NCBI GenBank assembly: GCA_022360175.1
Contig: JAKSDI010000025.1
Location: forward strand, 45,514 to 109,513
Origin: Chitinophagales bacterium
GTDB taxonomy: Bacteria; Bacteroidota; Bacteroidia; Chitinophagales; Saprospiraceae
Length of the DNA: 64,000 nt
Direction of reading: 5' to 3'
Made by a program: the position numbers and the translations under genes. Position 1 is the stretch's first letter; every line of letters begins with the position of its first letter. The notes beneath the pieces were generated by a model. The model saw nothing but the letters and a program-made list of their open reading frames with translations. It was not told the DNA's origin and searched no databases. Positions 54,050-63,281 of this stretch are shown here, in pieces.

Positions 54050-54262
54050 TAGTGCTGTATAAAGACGGTTAGAGACTTCGGAGAAGTCGGAAGTTTATTG
54101 AAAAGGCTTATGTTGGAAATTTCGACTTCGGATGAAGTCGCATATTCTGTTTATTATACGACTTCATCCGAAGTTGAAAGCTTTTACCCAGGTAAAAAAG
54201 ATGTAATTTCTCCGAAATCATTAGCCCGATCAAAATCGGCTAATACTATACAAAGCACTAAT
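54050..54262. repeat. MITE-like palindromic element, family B, copy 2 (inverted relative to copy 1)
   Basis: About 213 bp with ends AGTGCTGTAT and ATACAAAGCACTAAT. Read on the minus strand it follows 30540-30767 almost block for block. It fills most of the 347-base gap between DUF5694 and the sterol desaturase gene. Confidence 0.82.
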
Positions 54263-54321
54263 TAGCTCATGGAAAAGCCTTATAGCACATAGCCCCATAT
54301 ACTTTTTTGATTGTATTCTTT

Positions 54322-55173
54322 CTATTTATCAGGCTTCCAGCCTGGTGGTTTAACTACATAATTCCATGCCTCTTTTAGGGTTTTGGCTTTTCGTACATCC
54401 TTGAAAATTTCAATATACTCTACCAAATGCACTTTGATTGGATTTATAGTGTTAATCGGCTTAGTCAATCCATAATTAGGCTTGTGTTGTTCTTCCTGAA
54501 AAGTTCCAAACATCCTGTCCCAGATTGATAATAAGGCACCGAAATTTTTATCGAGATATATTTCATCAGAACCATGATGCACTCGATGTTGTGAAGGGGT
54601 CATAAATATTTTTTCAAACCAACCCAACTTTCCAATAATTTCGGTGTGCAACCAAAACTGATAAGATAAAACCAAAAAGAAACAGAGTACAACGATATAG
54701 TGATGAAAGCCAATGAAAACCAGGGGTAAATAAAATGCCCAGGTAATGAAGCTATCTATGAATGAAACCCGCATCGCTGTGGTGTAATTGTATATAGGTG
54801 AGCTGTGATGAATGCTGTGGTAGGTCCACAAAATTCGTACTTTATGCTCTATCACATGTTCCCAATAGTAGATAAAATCAACTAAGATTAAACACAAGAG
54901 TGTAGTCCAAATATTAACGGGTATCTGCCATGGGATATACTCGCCAACAAAAATAAATGCACCCACAAATATTAAAGTGGAGGTTTTTTCCATGAGCTGT
55001 GCTATAATAAAAACGCCAAAGCTTGCCCACATTTCACCTAGCCGCCATTTGTTGATTTTTTTCTTGTACAATTCATAAAAGAACTCAACAATAGCTAATC
55101 CAATAGAGAAGGAAAATATGATAAAAATAATCAGCCCTATGTTATCTTCTATTTGTTTTATTACCTCTTCCAT
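54322..55173 (-). CDS. Sterol desaturase/fatty acid hydroxylase family membrane protein
   Basis: 283 residues from ATG 55173; the longer frame adds a poorly fitting 14-residue prefix. There are four or five transmembrane helices. The di-iron histidine boxes are HVIEH (about 111-115), HSIHHSS (near 125-131) and HRVHHGSD (near 204-211), plus HTEIIGKLGW. The family hydroxylates or desaturates membrane lipids, including carotenoids and sterols. The 3' end contains DRMFGTFQEE, usual in bacterial members. The start lies 27 bases from a TTAAGTAAG-type palindromic element. Specific lipid substrate unknown. Confidence 0.88.
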   Translation of the reverse strand: MEEVIKQIEDNIGLIIFIIFSFSIGLAIVEFFYELYKKKINKWRLGEMWASFGVFIIAQLMEKTSTLIFVGAFIFVGEYIPWQIPVNIWTTLLCLILVDFIYYWEHVIEHKVRILWTYHSIHHSSPIYNYTTAMRVSFIDSFITWAFYLPLVFIGFHHYIVVLCFFLVLSYQFWLHTEIIGKLGWFEKIFMTPSQHRVHHGSDEIYLDKNFGALLSIWDRMFGTFQEEQHKPNYGLTKPINTINPIKVHLVEYIEIFKDVRKAKTLKEAWNYVVKPPGWKPDK

Positions 55174-55200
55174 AAGTAACTCTTTATTCTGATTTTGTAT

Positions 55201-55365
55201 TAAGTAAGAGAGCACATTTAATTAATCTTTTATGGTGGCATCTTTTTACTCATATCTGCGTTGCGTACTCGTGTTAATAACTATGGCTATTACACTCCGC
55301 CGCGCCTTGATCTGAGCAAAAAACTGATCCACCAAAAAAGCAACCTAATTATGCTCTCTTACTTA
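55201..55365. repeat. MITE-like palindromic element (TTAAGTAAG family), intact copy
   Basis: A 14-bp terminal inverted repeat (TAAGTAAGAGAGCA at 55201-55214 and its complement at 55352-55365) encloses a 165-bp imperfect palindrome. Its right end is identical over 23 bases to 32971-32993. It occupies the gap between the sterol desaturase and AraC-GyrI genes. Confidence 0.78.
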
Positions 55366-55418
55366 CTTGTACAAAAGTAAAGGCAGAATAAGAGGCTCAT
55401 GTGTCCTTTTTGGACAAT

Positions 55419-56288
55419 TTAATTTACGGGGATATAAATCTCGGTAAGCATGTCATCTGGAAGGCTATCTTCATCATAATTAGGATAAAACTCTAAAGTA
55501 GGGCGGTCTACCAATTCCAAGCCCACGTCCAGCATCCAAAAGGTATATATTTCATTATAAAAATCCATGCATTTTTGAAGCGTACCTTTATGGACAAACT
55601 TGGCGTATTTTTGCCGCTTGTGTGTTTTTAACCTAAAAAAACCTTCTGGCTCAAATTTTAATGGCTTTTCCAAAGTAAGCGCCATGTTATAACGCAGGTG
55701 GATGCTGTCACTAATCCCACTATCGTCTATAATTTCTGTTATAAACTTTGACTGTTTAGTCAAAATTTCTTTATCCTTTGCGTAATCGTATAATTGATTG
55801 GCTACTTTTTCTATGGCTAATACATCTTTGTAACTTCCACGGTACTCCAGAATAATATATTCAAAATCAGATAGGTAGGTTATTTCAAATTGTAGTTTTT
55901 GTCTATTGGTACTTTCCTGATAAAGCAAAGACTGCTGTGCCATTTCCAGAAGCGCCTCATTATTTATTCTAAAAGCGGAAGGAGAGCATCCATATTTCTT
56001 TTTAAATGCTTTACTAAATGCTGTTCTGTTTTCAAACCCTACTTCATAGCCAATGTCGGAAATGCCCATTTCAGAATACAATAAATATTGTGCTGATTTT
56101 TCCAACCGAAGCCGCTTAATATATTTTCCTATTGTCTCATGATGAATAGCTTCAAATATTCTATTAATGTTCCGATAAGAATAATGACATACTGTTTCTA
56201 TTTTCTGGATGTTAATGTCATTTTTGAAATTTTCATCAATGAAAGCCAGTAGCTTTTTATATCTTTTTAATTGTGTTTCATTGTTCAT
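55419..56288 (-). CDS. AraC-family regulator with GyrI-like effector-binding domain
   Basis: 289 residues. The N-terminal DNA-binding half has INIQKIETVCHYSYRNINRIFEAIHHETIGKYIKRLRLEKSAQYLL and MGISDIGYEVGFENRTAFSKAFKKKYGCSPSAFR, the two helix-turn-helix units. From about 130 there is a GyrI-like small-molecule-binding domain (YIILEYRGSYKDVLAIEKVANQLYDY ... FYPNYDEDSLPDDMLTEIYIPV). This order (AraC first, GyrI second) is that of SoxS/Rob-like multidrug-sensing activators. It is isolated; targets cannot be named from context. Confidence 0.9.
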   Translation of the reverse strand: MNNETQLKRYKKLLAFIDENFKNDINIQKIETVCHYSYRNINRIFEAIHHETIGKYIKRLRLEKSAQYLLYSEMGISDIGYEVGFENRTAFSKAFKKKYGCSPSAFRINNEALLEMAQQSLLYQESTNRQKLQFEITYLSDFEYIILEYRGSYKDVLAIEKVANQLYDYAKDKEILTKQSKFITEIIDDSGISDSIHLRYNMALTLEKPLKFEPEGFFRLKTHKRQKYAKFVHKGTLQKCMDFYNEIYTFWMLDVGLELVDRPTLEFYPNYDEDSLPDDMLTEIYIPVN

Positions 56289-56411
56289 TTTTTTAATATT
56301 AAACCTGTTGTGTACTACCTAACTTATCATATGATTGAATCATCTGGAGGAATAGAGCATCTTGAGAATGCTAATAGATGAATTTAATAGGATAAGCTTT
56401 TCGCCTATCAG

Positions 56412-57242
56412 TTATTTGTCTATGATGAAACTAGCATAAAAGACACCCTGGTGATTCATGAAAGTACTATCTTTTCTATTCAAGTCTAATTTTTCTCCCT
56501 CAAAATTCGTTGCAGGCAATCCCAATTCCTGGTAAATACAGGCGGTAGCTGCAAAGTCCCATATGCTCCCTCCACCGTTCTCCTTTTTCGGAAGTTTTAG
56601 CATACATGCGGGGCTATTTTCCAGTACAAACATTCCATTCAATACTGCACCTGATCCAGCAATTTCTTTTACTCCACTTAAACCTAGCTTTTCTGCGTGC
56701 TCATTTAGCAAACTTTCTATTTCGGCTGAATAAGGGGTATCTTTTAGTTTCCGATCTGTCACATAGGTTAAATGGCTATTTATGGGCTTGACTTTCCATG
56801 GGATATTATTCTTATAAGCTCCTTTCCCTTTAATAGCATGGTATAATGTATTTGTGCTGGGATCAAACACTATTCCAATATAGGGTGTCCCGCCTTTTGC
56901 AACCAAAGCAATAGATACAGAAAATCCGGGATGTTTATTTATGAAAGCAAGTGTTCCGTCCATCGGATCAATACACCAAAAGAAATCTTCATTGAATCGA
57001 CTGCCATCATCTTCGGTTTCTTCTGATAAAAGTGCTAAACCAAACTGGTCACAAGTAGGAAGAAGGTGAGAAAGAATTGCGGTTTCACATGCTCTGTCTA
57101 CCACGGTTACAACTTGAGAGGCATAACTTGTCCCTCCCTTTTTTTTCTCTACCAAAACATCACCATTCATGTACTGCTGAATGACTTTTCCCGCGGAAAG
57201 AGCTGCTTTGATCGCTATATTGCTAAGTTCTAACAGATCCAT
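56412..57242 (-). CDS. CysQ-like 3'(2'),5'-bisphosphate nucleotidase / inositol monophosphatase family
   Basis: 276 residues of the lithium-sensitive phosphatase superfamily. Metal-site motifs are LLSEETEDD (Glu pair), WCIDPMDGTLAFINKHPGFSVSIALV (DxxDGT), and GGGSIWDFAATACIYQELG (WDxA). The length and the GTPYIGIVFDPSTNTLYHAIKGKGAYKN block are usual. CysQ-type enzymes recycle the PAP left by sulfate activation; inositol or sugar phosphates are alternatives. It lies 11 bases downstream of the kinase gene, so the pair is an operon. Confidence 0.82.
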   Translation of the reverse strand: MDLLELSNIAIKAALSAGKVIQQYMNGDVLVEKKKGGTSYASQVVTVVDRACETAILSHLLPTCDQFGLALLSEETEDDGSRFNEDFFWCIDPMDGTLAFINKHPGFSVSIALVAKGGTPYIGIVFDPSTNTLYHAIKGKGAYKNNIPWKVKPINSHLTYVTDRKLKDTPYSAEIESLLNEHAEKLGLSGVKEIAGSGAVLNGMFVLENSPACMLKLPKKENGGGSIWDFAATACIYQELGLPATNFEGEKLDLNRKDSTFMNHQGVFYASFIIDK

Positions 57243-57253
57243 TACATAAGATA

Positions 57254-58204
57254 TTAAATAAGCCCGTCGATTACTTCGGCTGTAACACGTTCACTATAAC
57301 TATTAATCTTCCAGTGGCCAGGGCTCCAGCCCTTTAGAAAGCGGTGAAAGTCTGCCCAGGCTACTCGATAGAGAGGTCGCCACTCCCTTTCTAGTGCTTC
57401 ATTTTTTTCTTTAAGCTCATTTTGTAAATGCTCGAAATAAGTATCCAGGATTTTTGCTTCCAAACGTTCACATTCTTTTTCGTCCAGGCAGCTTCCTATA
57501 AAATAGGCTACATCTTTCATCCCACAGCCACCCCCTACATACTGAAAATCTACTCCCGCAACAGATCCATCTGGAGCAAAACAGAAGTTTGCGAGCTTGG
57601 CATCCCCGTGAACAAAAGTTTGGTACTCACATGTATTCAATTTTTCATTAATAGCAGGAGCCGCTTCCTTCAACCTCTGATCATCTAATACTTCCAATTC
57701 CTGAGGCCTGGTTGCTAAATGCCAATAGGTCCCTACTTCCCAAAGCCCATCTGGAACTTTTCCCAGGTGACTAGCATGAAATTGTGCCAACCATGCCAAA
57801 CACTTAGCGATCTCTTCCCATGTGACAGTCCGCTTACGTAAAGGATAGCCCGATTCATTCAAATCCTCCAGCACCATCAGTACCTCGTCGTCTTGTGTTT
57901 CAATGGCTAAACAATGGGGCAGGCGAGCAACACAGTATTTACTATAGGCATCGTACCATGTCGTTTCTACTTTATAGGATTTCACCTTTCGTTGATGACC
58001 GATATCCGTATTCCATCCACGGGGGTGATTTTGATGTGTGGGCAATTGAACATGCTTCACTACGACGCTTTTGGCAGATGCATTCTCCAATCCGATTCGC
58101 ATGATTTTCCCATAGCCACTCCACAATTCCTGGATCACCTCTTTTTCAGATAAAAAAGAAGCTCCGGTTTTCTGCAGAATGATCGACTTAAAATATTCAT
58201 TCAT
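57254..58204 (-). CDS. Ecdysteroid-kinase-like small-molecule phosphotransferase
   Basis: 316 residues from ATG 58204; a 9-codon upstream extension is less likely. Protein-kinase-like fold of the EcKinase/DUF1679/APH group: the N-lobe has [24 protein letters not shown], the Brenner-type catalytic segment is [40 protein letters not shown] (His-Gly-Asp catalytic, VDFQ metal site), and the linker [15 protein letters not shown] is present. Bacterial members phosphorylate hydroxyl compounds such as steroids or choline; the natural substrate here is unknown. The next gene is a sugar/nucleotide phosphatase. Confidence 0.8.
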   Translation of the reverse strand: MNEYFKSIILQKTGASFLSEKEVIQELWSGYGKIMRIGLENASAKSVVVKHVQLPTHQNHPRGWNTDIGHQRKVKSYKVETTWYDAYSKYCVARLPHCLAIETQDDEVLMVLEDLNESGYPLRKRTVTWEEIAKCLAWLAQFHASHLGKVPDGLWEVGTYWHLATRPQELEVLDDQRLKEAAPAINEKLNTCEYQTFVHGDAKLANFCFAPDGSVAGVDFQYVGGGCGMKDVAYFIGSCLDEKECERLEAKILDTYFEHLQNELKEKNEALEREWRPLYRVAWADFHRFLKGWSPGHWKINSYSERVTAEVIDGLI

Positions 58205-58383
58205 AAGGGACCAAAGATAACAAATAGTCATTGAGGAGGTAAGAGCTTATTGGGCTTCATTCAGCATACAATGCCAAAGACGGCTTATAGTAATATTCCT
58301 TAATAGTATACAACACTTTTATGCTAATTTTAGGAACTTGTCATAAGGTTTCCGTTCGTCAAGGTTCAACTTTTACAGAAAAT

Positions 58384-58391
58384 TATATTTG
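58384..58391 (+). promoter_or_regulatory. Candidate -7 box (TAnnTTTG) for the Asp-box propeller gene
   Basis: TATATTTG lies 39 bases before the ATG at 58431. No clear -33 TTTG is seen at the standard spacing. Confidence 0.45.
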
Positions 58392-58430
58392 GGTATTTTG
58401 CATCTAAATCACACATACAAATTCAACCTT

Positions 58431-61400
58431 ATGAAGAAAATTTCACCCTTGTTATTCGTATCTTTCTTTCTTTTTACCATTCATCAAGGCTTTGCGCAAA
58501 AAAATAAACCTGCGGCATCTGAAGTCAAAACAATGGACTCCGGTTTGTTTGACAGCCTTGAGTTCAGAAGCATTGGGCCCGCCTTTATGTCTGGTCGAAT
58601 TGCAGATATCGCCATTGACCCTACGAACGAAAACGTTTGGTATGTGGCGGTAGGATCAGGAGGTGTTTGGAAAACGATAAATGCAGGAACCACCTTTCAG
58701 CCCATTTTTGACGATCAGCCAGTCTATTCTATTGGTTGTGTGACCCTTGATCCCAATAACCCCTATACCGTTTGGGTTGGAACAGGTGAAAATGTAGGAG
58801 GAAGACATGCCGCATTTGGAGATGGCATTTATAGGAGTTTGGATGGAGGAGCTTCATGGGAAAATATGGGACTCAAAAATTCTGAGCACATTTCTAAAAT
58901 CATTGTTCATCCTGATGACTCTAATGTAATCATGGTGGCTGCTCAAGGGCCACTTTGGAGTTCAGGTGGAGATCGTGGCTTTTTCAAATCTACTGATGGA
59001 GGGAAAACATGGAAGAAAACCCTTGGTGATGATCTGTATACTGGAGTTACTGATATGGTTTATGACCCTAGAAATCCCAATAGAGTATATGCCGTGACCT
59101 GGGAGCATCACAGAACAGTAGCTGCCTGGATGGGAGGTGGAGAAAAATCTCGATTGTACGTTTCAGATGATGCAGGAGATAACTGGAGAGAACTGAAAAC
59201 GGGCCTTCCGAAAGGAAAATGGGGAAAAACAGGCTTGACTATTTCCCCTCAAAATCCAGATGTGTTGTATGCTGCGATCGAGTTGAACAGAACGAAAGGT
59301 GGTGTATGGAGATCAGAGAACAGAGGCGGTAGCTGGACAAAAATGTCAGATGCAGTGGCTGGTGCTACAGGGCCTCATTATTATCAGGAAATTTTTGCTT
59401 CGCCCCATAAATTCGATCGGCTTTATCTTATGAATAATCGCCTTATGAAATCAGAAGACGGCGGCAAAACTTTCACCTATATGGATGAAACGGCCAAGCA
59501 TGGAGATAATCATGCAGTGGCATTCAAGCGTTCAGACCCCAACTATTTACTTGTCGGAACGGATGGTGGCGTGTATGAAAGCTTTGATTTAGGTGCTAGC
59601 TGGCGATATATGGAAAACCTTCCACTCACCCAGTTTTATAAGGTGGCGGTAGATGATGCTACTCCATTTTACAATGTTTATGGCGGTACTCAGGATAATA
59701 GCACAGAAGGAGGGCCTTCGCGGACTGATAACCATCACGGTATTAGAAATGCTGATTGGAAAGTTGTACTCAATTGGGACGGACATCAGCCAGCTACAGA
59801 GCCTGGCAATCCCGATATTATGTATGGCCAACGCCAGCAGGGAATTCTGTCACGGATTGATCTGAAAGCTGGAGAAGTAATTGATATTATGCCACAGCCA
59901 GGAGCTGATGAAGACTTCGAGCGCTACAATTGGGATGCTCCGATTTTGGTATCTCCCCATGTACCATCTACCATTTATCATGGATCACATCGCTTGTGGA
60001 AATCTACCGACAGGGGAGATTCCTGGACAGCTCTTTCTGGAGATTTGACAAGAAATCAGGAACGGATTGCCTTACCAATTATGGGAGAAACTCAAAGTTG
60101 GGATTCTCCCTGGGATGTAGGAGCTATGTCGAACTTCAATACCATTACTTCCATTGCGGTTTCACCTAAAAATGAGAAGGTAATCTTTATTGGGACAGAT
60201 GATGGGCTTATCCAGATTACCTCTGATGAGGGAGCAAGCTGGACTAAAATTGAAGTAAGTGCCCTGGGCGTACCAGACAGAAGCTATGTAAATGATATTA
60301 AAGCAGACCTATTTGACGAAAATATACTCTATGTTGCTTTAGATAATCACAAAGAAGGAGACTATAAACCTTATTTACTCAAGAGTACGGATAAGGGAGC
60401 TAGCTGGAAGCGCATTGAAAATGGTTTGGGGGAGAAGAACCTGGTGTGGCGCATCGTACAAGATCACGTGAATAAGGACCTTATGTTTGTCGGAACGGAA
60501 TTTGGCGTTTATTTCACGGTAGATGGAGGGAAAAACTGGACGGAAATGAATGGCGGTATACCTACCATATCCTTTCGGGATTTGGCGATTCAAAGACGTG
60601 AAAATGATTTGGTAGCTGCTTCTTTTGGTAGAGGATTTTATATTCTGGATGATTATTCTGCACTTAGAAATGTGAATAAGCAGCAATTGGAAGAAACGGC
60701 TAGTTTATTTGAACCTCGGAAAGCGTGGTGGTATATTGAAAGATCTGTGCTCGATTTTGATGATGTAAGAGGTTCGCAAGGTTCGCAATTATATATGGCT
60801 CCCAATCCCGATTTTGGAGCGGTATTTACCTACTATCTGAAAGAAGAAATACAAAGCCTAGAAAAAGTGCGCCAGGAGAGCGAAAAATCGACCACTACCA
60901 ACATTTCATTTCCGGGATGGGACGCACTTGGAAAAGAGGCTCGTGAAGTAAAACCTTTCGTCTATCTGGAAATCAAAGATCAACAGGGAAGGGTGGTCAA
61001 TCGAGTAAAGGCTAGTAATAAGGCAGGGTTTAATCGTATTGCATGGAACTTAAGAGTAGGCGGCTCGGGTACGCTGATGCTAAATCAAAAAGAAGAAAGG
61101 CTAACCGCTCTTTTAGCAGCTCCAGGAAGCTATACCGCTACACTCCATGCATTTGAAAAAGGCAAAGCCACTCAACTTGCTGGTCCAGTAGAAGTAGAAG
61201 TTGAACGACTGGGGGAGACAGCTCTGGAAGGCAGTTCGATGGGAGATGTAGTAGCATTCTGGCGGAAGTATGAGCAGCTAACCAGAGATGTAAATACACT
61301 ATCCGTACAACTCTCAAACGCTCGAAAAGCCGGTGAAAAATTATTCATAGCTGCTTCCAAATCATCTGTAGGCAATGAAGTGCTTGAGCGCATATCAAAG

Positions 61401-61688
61401 CTGCATCAAGAATTAGATGCACTAGATAATCAACTCAATGGCAATCCGGCGAAAAATGAAATTGGTGAAAAAGGAAGACCTACTATTGGAAACAGGCTTT
61501 TTGCCTTGAACAGGGGGATTACCTCTTCCACCTATGGCCCTACTCCTACGCACGAAAAGACGGTTCAGATTATCACTGCTGAGTGGCAATCAATTAATGA
61601 TAAACTGAGCCAATTAAAAACAGAAGCTAAGAAAATTGGAGCATTGATCGTAAATGCGGGCGGCCCCTGGATCGAAGGGCTGGAATAA
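58431..61688 (+). CDS. Secreted sortilin-like Asp-box (BNR) beta-propeller, VPS10/glycosidase-type
   Basis: 1085 residues from ATG 58431 with a signal peptide (about 1-22, GFAQK); the open frame upstream lacks a start and signal. At least ten Asp-box repeats of S-x-D-x-G-x-S/T-W type are visible (RSLDGGASWEN, KSTDGGKTWKK, KSTDRGDSWTA, TVDGGKNWTE among them) through about residue 750. From about 750 an Ig-like beta domain and a helical C-terminus (about 960-1085) follow, with no T9SS sorting domain. Such proteins are common in Bacteroidota under names like glycosyl hydrolase or VPS10, but a catalytic role is unproven here. Confidence 0.85.
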   Translation: MKKISPLLFVSFFLFTIHQGFAQKNKPAASEVKTMDSGLFDSLEFRSIGPAFMSGRIADIAIDPTNENVWYVAVGSGGVWKTINAGTTFQPIFDDQPVYSIGCVTLDPNNPYTVWVGTGENVGGRHAAFGDGIYRSLDGGASWENMGLKNSEHISKIIVHPDDSNVIMVAAQGPLWSSGGDRGFFKSTDGGKTWKKTLGDDLYTGVTDMVYDPRNPNRVYAVTWEHHRTVAAWMGGGEKSRLYVSDDAGDNWRELKTGLPKGKWGKTGLTISPQNPDVLYAAIELNRTKGGVWRSENRGGSWTKMSDAVAGATGPHYYQEIFASPHKFDRLYLMNNRLMKSEDGGKTFTYMDETAKHGDNHAVAFKRSDPNYLLVGTDGGVYESFDLGASWRYMENLPLTQFYKVAVDDATPFYNVYGGTQDNSTEGGPSRTDNHHGIRNADWKVVLNWDGHQPATEPGNPDIMYGQRQQGILSRIDLKAGEVIDIMPQPGADEDFERYNWDAPILVSPHVPSTIYHGSHRLWKSTDRGDSWTALSGDLTRNQERIALPIMGETQSWDSPWDVGAMSNFNTITSIAVSPKNEKVIFIGTDDGLIQITSDEGASWTKIEVSALGVPDRSYVNDIKADLFDENILYVALDNHKEGDYKPYLLKSTDKGASWKRIENGLGEKNLVWRIVQDHVNKDLMFVGTEFGVYFTVDGGKNWTEMNGGIPTISFRDLAIQRRENDLVAASFGRGFYILDDYSALRNVNKQQLEETASLFEPRKAWWYIERSVLDFDDVRGSQGSQLYMAPNPDFGAVFTYYLKEEIQSLEKVRQESEKSTTTNISFPGWDALGKEAREVKPFVYLEIKDQQGRVVNRVKASNKAGFNRIAWNLRVGGSGTLMLNQKEERLTALLAAPGSYTATLHAFEKGKATQLAGPVEVEVERLGETALEGSSMGDVVAFWRKYEQLTRDVNTLSVQLSNARKAGEKLFIAASKSSVGNEVLERISKLHQELDALDNQLNGNPAKNEIGEKGRPTIGNRLFALNRGITSSTYGPTPTHEKTVQIITAEWQSINDKLSQLKTEAKKIGALIVNAGGPWIEGLE

Positions 61689-61700
61689 AGATTTAGAAAT

Positions 61701-61733
61701 AAAGGAGGCTGTTATAATTCAACAGTCTCCTTT
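61701..61733. terminator. Bidirectional terminator between the propeller and DUF3239 genes
   Basis: A 13-bp stem (AAAGGAGGCTGTT at 61701-61713 with 61721-61733, one G-T pair) and 7-base loop, flanked by A on the left and T on the right, so it can terminate from both convergent genes. Confidence 0.75.
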
Positions 61734-61739
61734 TAATTG

Positions 61740-62696
61740 TTATCGTCGTTTGATACGTACAGGTTTTTTTTCTTCGAAAAAAGCAGAAAACTTTGGATTT
61801 TCATACTCTTTCCAGTTATTATCATCTGCTCTTATTGGATAATACCCCTCATAGAAATTACTTCTATTGGTTTTAATCCAACTTTTTAAATCAATCCATT
61901 CTTGCGTAGGTATTTCGTTTATTTTTTGCTGAATTGCCTTTTCATTATTTGTGGCATAGACAAGAGGGTTGGGCATTACGTAGTCCCAAAAATTCTGATC
62001 TTCGACATTTTGATATCCACAGGAAACTGGAATTCTTTCATTTATTTTGTTGTATTTCCTGGGAATTTTCATCTTACAAATTCGAACTACCGGATATTTA
62101 CCAAGGCCCATACTCAAATCAGTTAAAACCGCAATTCTTGTAGGCCACTTTGTGATTACAATAGATGCATTTAATGTTCCGACATTGTAATTGTCGATAG
62201 CACCCAAAGTAGAGAAATAAGTATAGAATAAAAACCAAAAAAGCAGGTTAAGAATAGCCCAGGAAATTAAGTAGGATGCGATTATTATAAGGATAGATAT
62301 AAAAATTATTTTAAAATAATAGCTCTTTCGATTTATAACATATGTCCAAATATTAGCTGTGAAATTAGCTTGGTTGGTAGCTCTTGCGCTGTTATCTGTA
62401 AAAACGCTTTTTAGTTTATGCTTCGGATTTATATATACTTTACCGTTCTCATAATCTATCATTATGAATTTTTCCTCTTCTTCTGTCAATTGATTTCTTA
62501 ATATGGGAATTCGTTTATAAAGCTCTTCTTCCGTGATGACTTCATAAGTATCGGACTTAGAATCATTGAATTCTTTTTCGATATACATATCATCTTTGTC
62601 TTCTTCGGATATAGCTATCCAACTATCTTCAACGCAAAATAGATATGCTATTCTACTTCCTGATGAAACGCTTGGTGATAAAAAAATGTACCTCAT
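61740..62696 (-). CDS. DUF3239 domain membrane protein
   Basis: 318 residues from ATG 62696; a start at 62705 is also possible. The N-terminal 130 residues are soluble and acidic. Two transmembrane helices follow (about 130-150 and 155-175). The C-terminal part has the DUF3239 block GTLNASIVITKWPTRIAVLTDLSMGLGKYPVVRICKMKIPRKYN, then CGYQNVEDQNFWDYVMPNPLVYATNN. Function unknown. It overlaps by four bases the end of a small upstream membrane gene, so they are translated as a pair. Confidence 0.72.
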   Translation of the reverse strand: MRYIFLSPSVSSGSRIAYLFCVEDSWIAISEEDKDDMYIEKEFNDSKSDTYEVITEEELYKRIPILRNQLTEEEEKFIMIDYENGKVYINPKHKLKSVFTDNSARATNQANFTANIWTYVINRKSYYFKIIFISILIIIASYLISWAILNLLFWFLFYTYFSTLGAIDNYNVGTLNASIVITKWPTRIAVLTDLSMGLGKYPVVRICKMKIPRKYNKINERIPVSCGYQNVEDQNFWDYVMPNPLVYATNNEKAIQQKINEIPTQEWIDLKSWIKTNRSNFYEGYYPIRADDNNWKEYENPKFSAFFEEKKPVRIKRR

Positions 62697-62890
62697 TTTA
62701 TACAAATTAATCTATTCATTAACCTTTGGCTCAAAGCGAATATTGGAAAGAATAGTACGATCGTTAAAATGATTCCACCTATGCTCCTTGGAGTCACAAT
62801 ATGATATGAAATTATTAATGACATGATTATAAATGTCCAATTCTGATATCGCATGACTTTTTGGAATAGCTCTTCTTTTTTATTGTCCAT
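62693..62890 (-). CDS. Small two-helix membrane protein coupled to the DUF3239 gene
   Basis: 65 residues: a charged N-terminus (MDNKKEELFQKVMRYQ), then two hydrophobic helices (about 17-33 and 38-55). Its end overlaps the start of the DUF3239 gene, which favours a real, translationally coupled gene. No family recognised. Its small size keeps confidence moderate. Confidence 0.55.
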   Translation of the reverse strand: MDNKKEELFQKVMRYQNWTFIIMSLIISYHIVTPRSIGGIILTIVLFFPIFALSQRLMNRLICIK

Positions 62891-63093
62891 TATTTTGATC
62901 TTGATTGACTAGAGCGCTCTGTATAACAGACGCGATTACGGTAAAAGAGATGTAAGTCGCTATACTTTACGGGGTATCCTACTTTTTTATAAATTTAACT
63001 CTCTTTTATATTTGATCTATCTCTTTTCTATTTTTTTTTCAAAAAAAGGAAAAAAATGTCAAGCGCCTCTGTTTTGATATGACACAATTTAAG

Positions 63094-63260
63094 TAAGTAA
63101 GTGCTCAAATATAGTTTGTGATTCTGATCGTGGGGATTTTTGTTTTAATCAAGGCGGGGGTTCCCGACCTTAGCCAAAGCTAAGGAAGGCGGTTCTTCAA
63201 CACAGAGTAAGACAAAAAGAACCTATCAGAATTATTGAAGTAATTTTGATCACTTACTTA
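63094..63260. repeat. MITE-like palindromic element (TTAAGTAAG family) upstream of the Crp/Fnr gene
   Basis: The left end TAAGTAAGTGCTCAAA (63094) and right end TTTGATCACTTACTTA (to 63260) form an imperfect inverted repeat. The interior, with a central TTAGC-CAAA-GCTAA hairpin and ATCAAGGCGG segment, is self-complementary along most of its 167 bp. It ends 21 bases before the regulator's start codon, so it may displace or supply that gene's promoter. The rest of the 390-base gap (62891-63093) shows nothing recognisable. Confidence 0.7.
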
Positions 63261-63281
63261 ACTCCTAAAATATTAATTATA

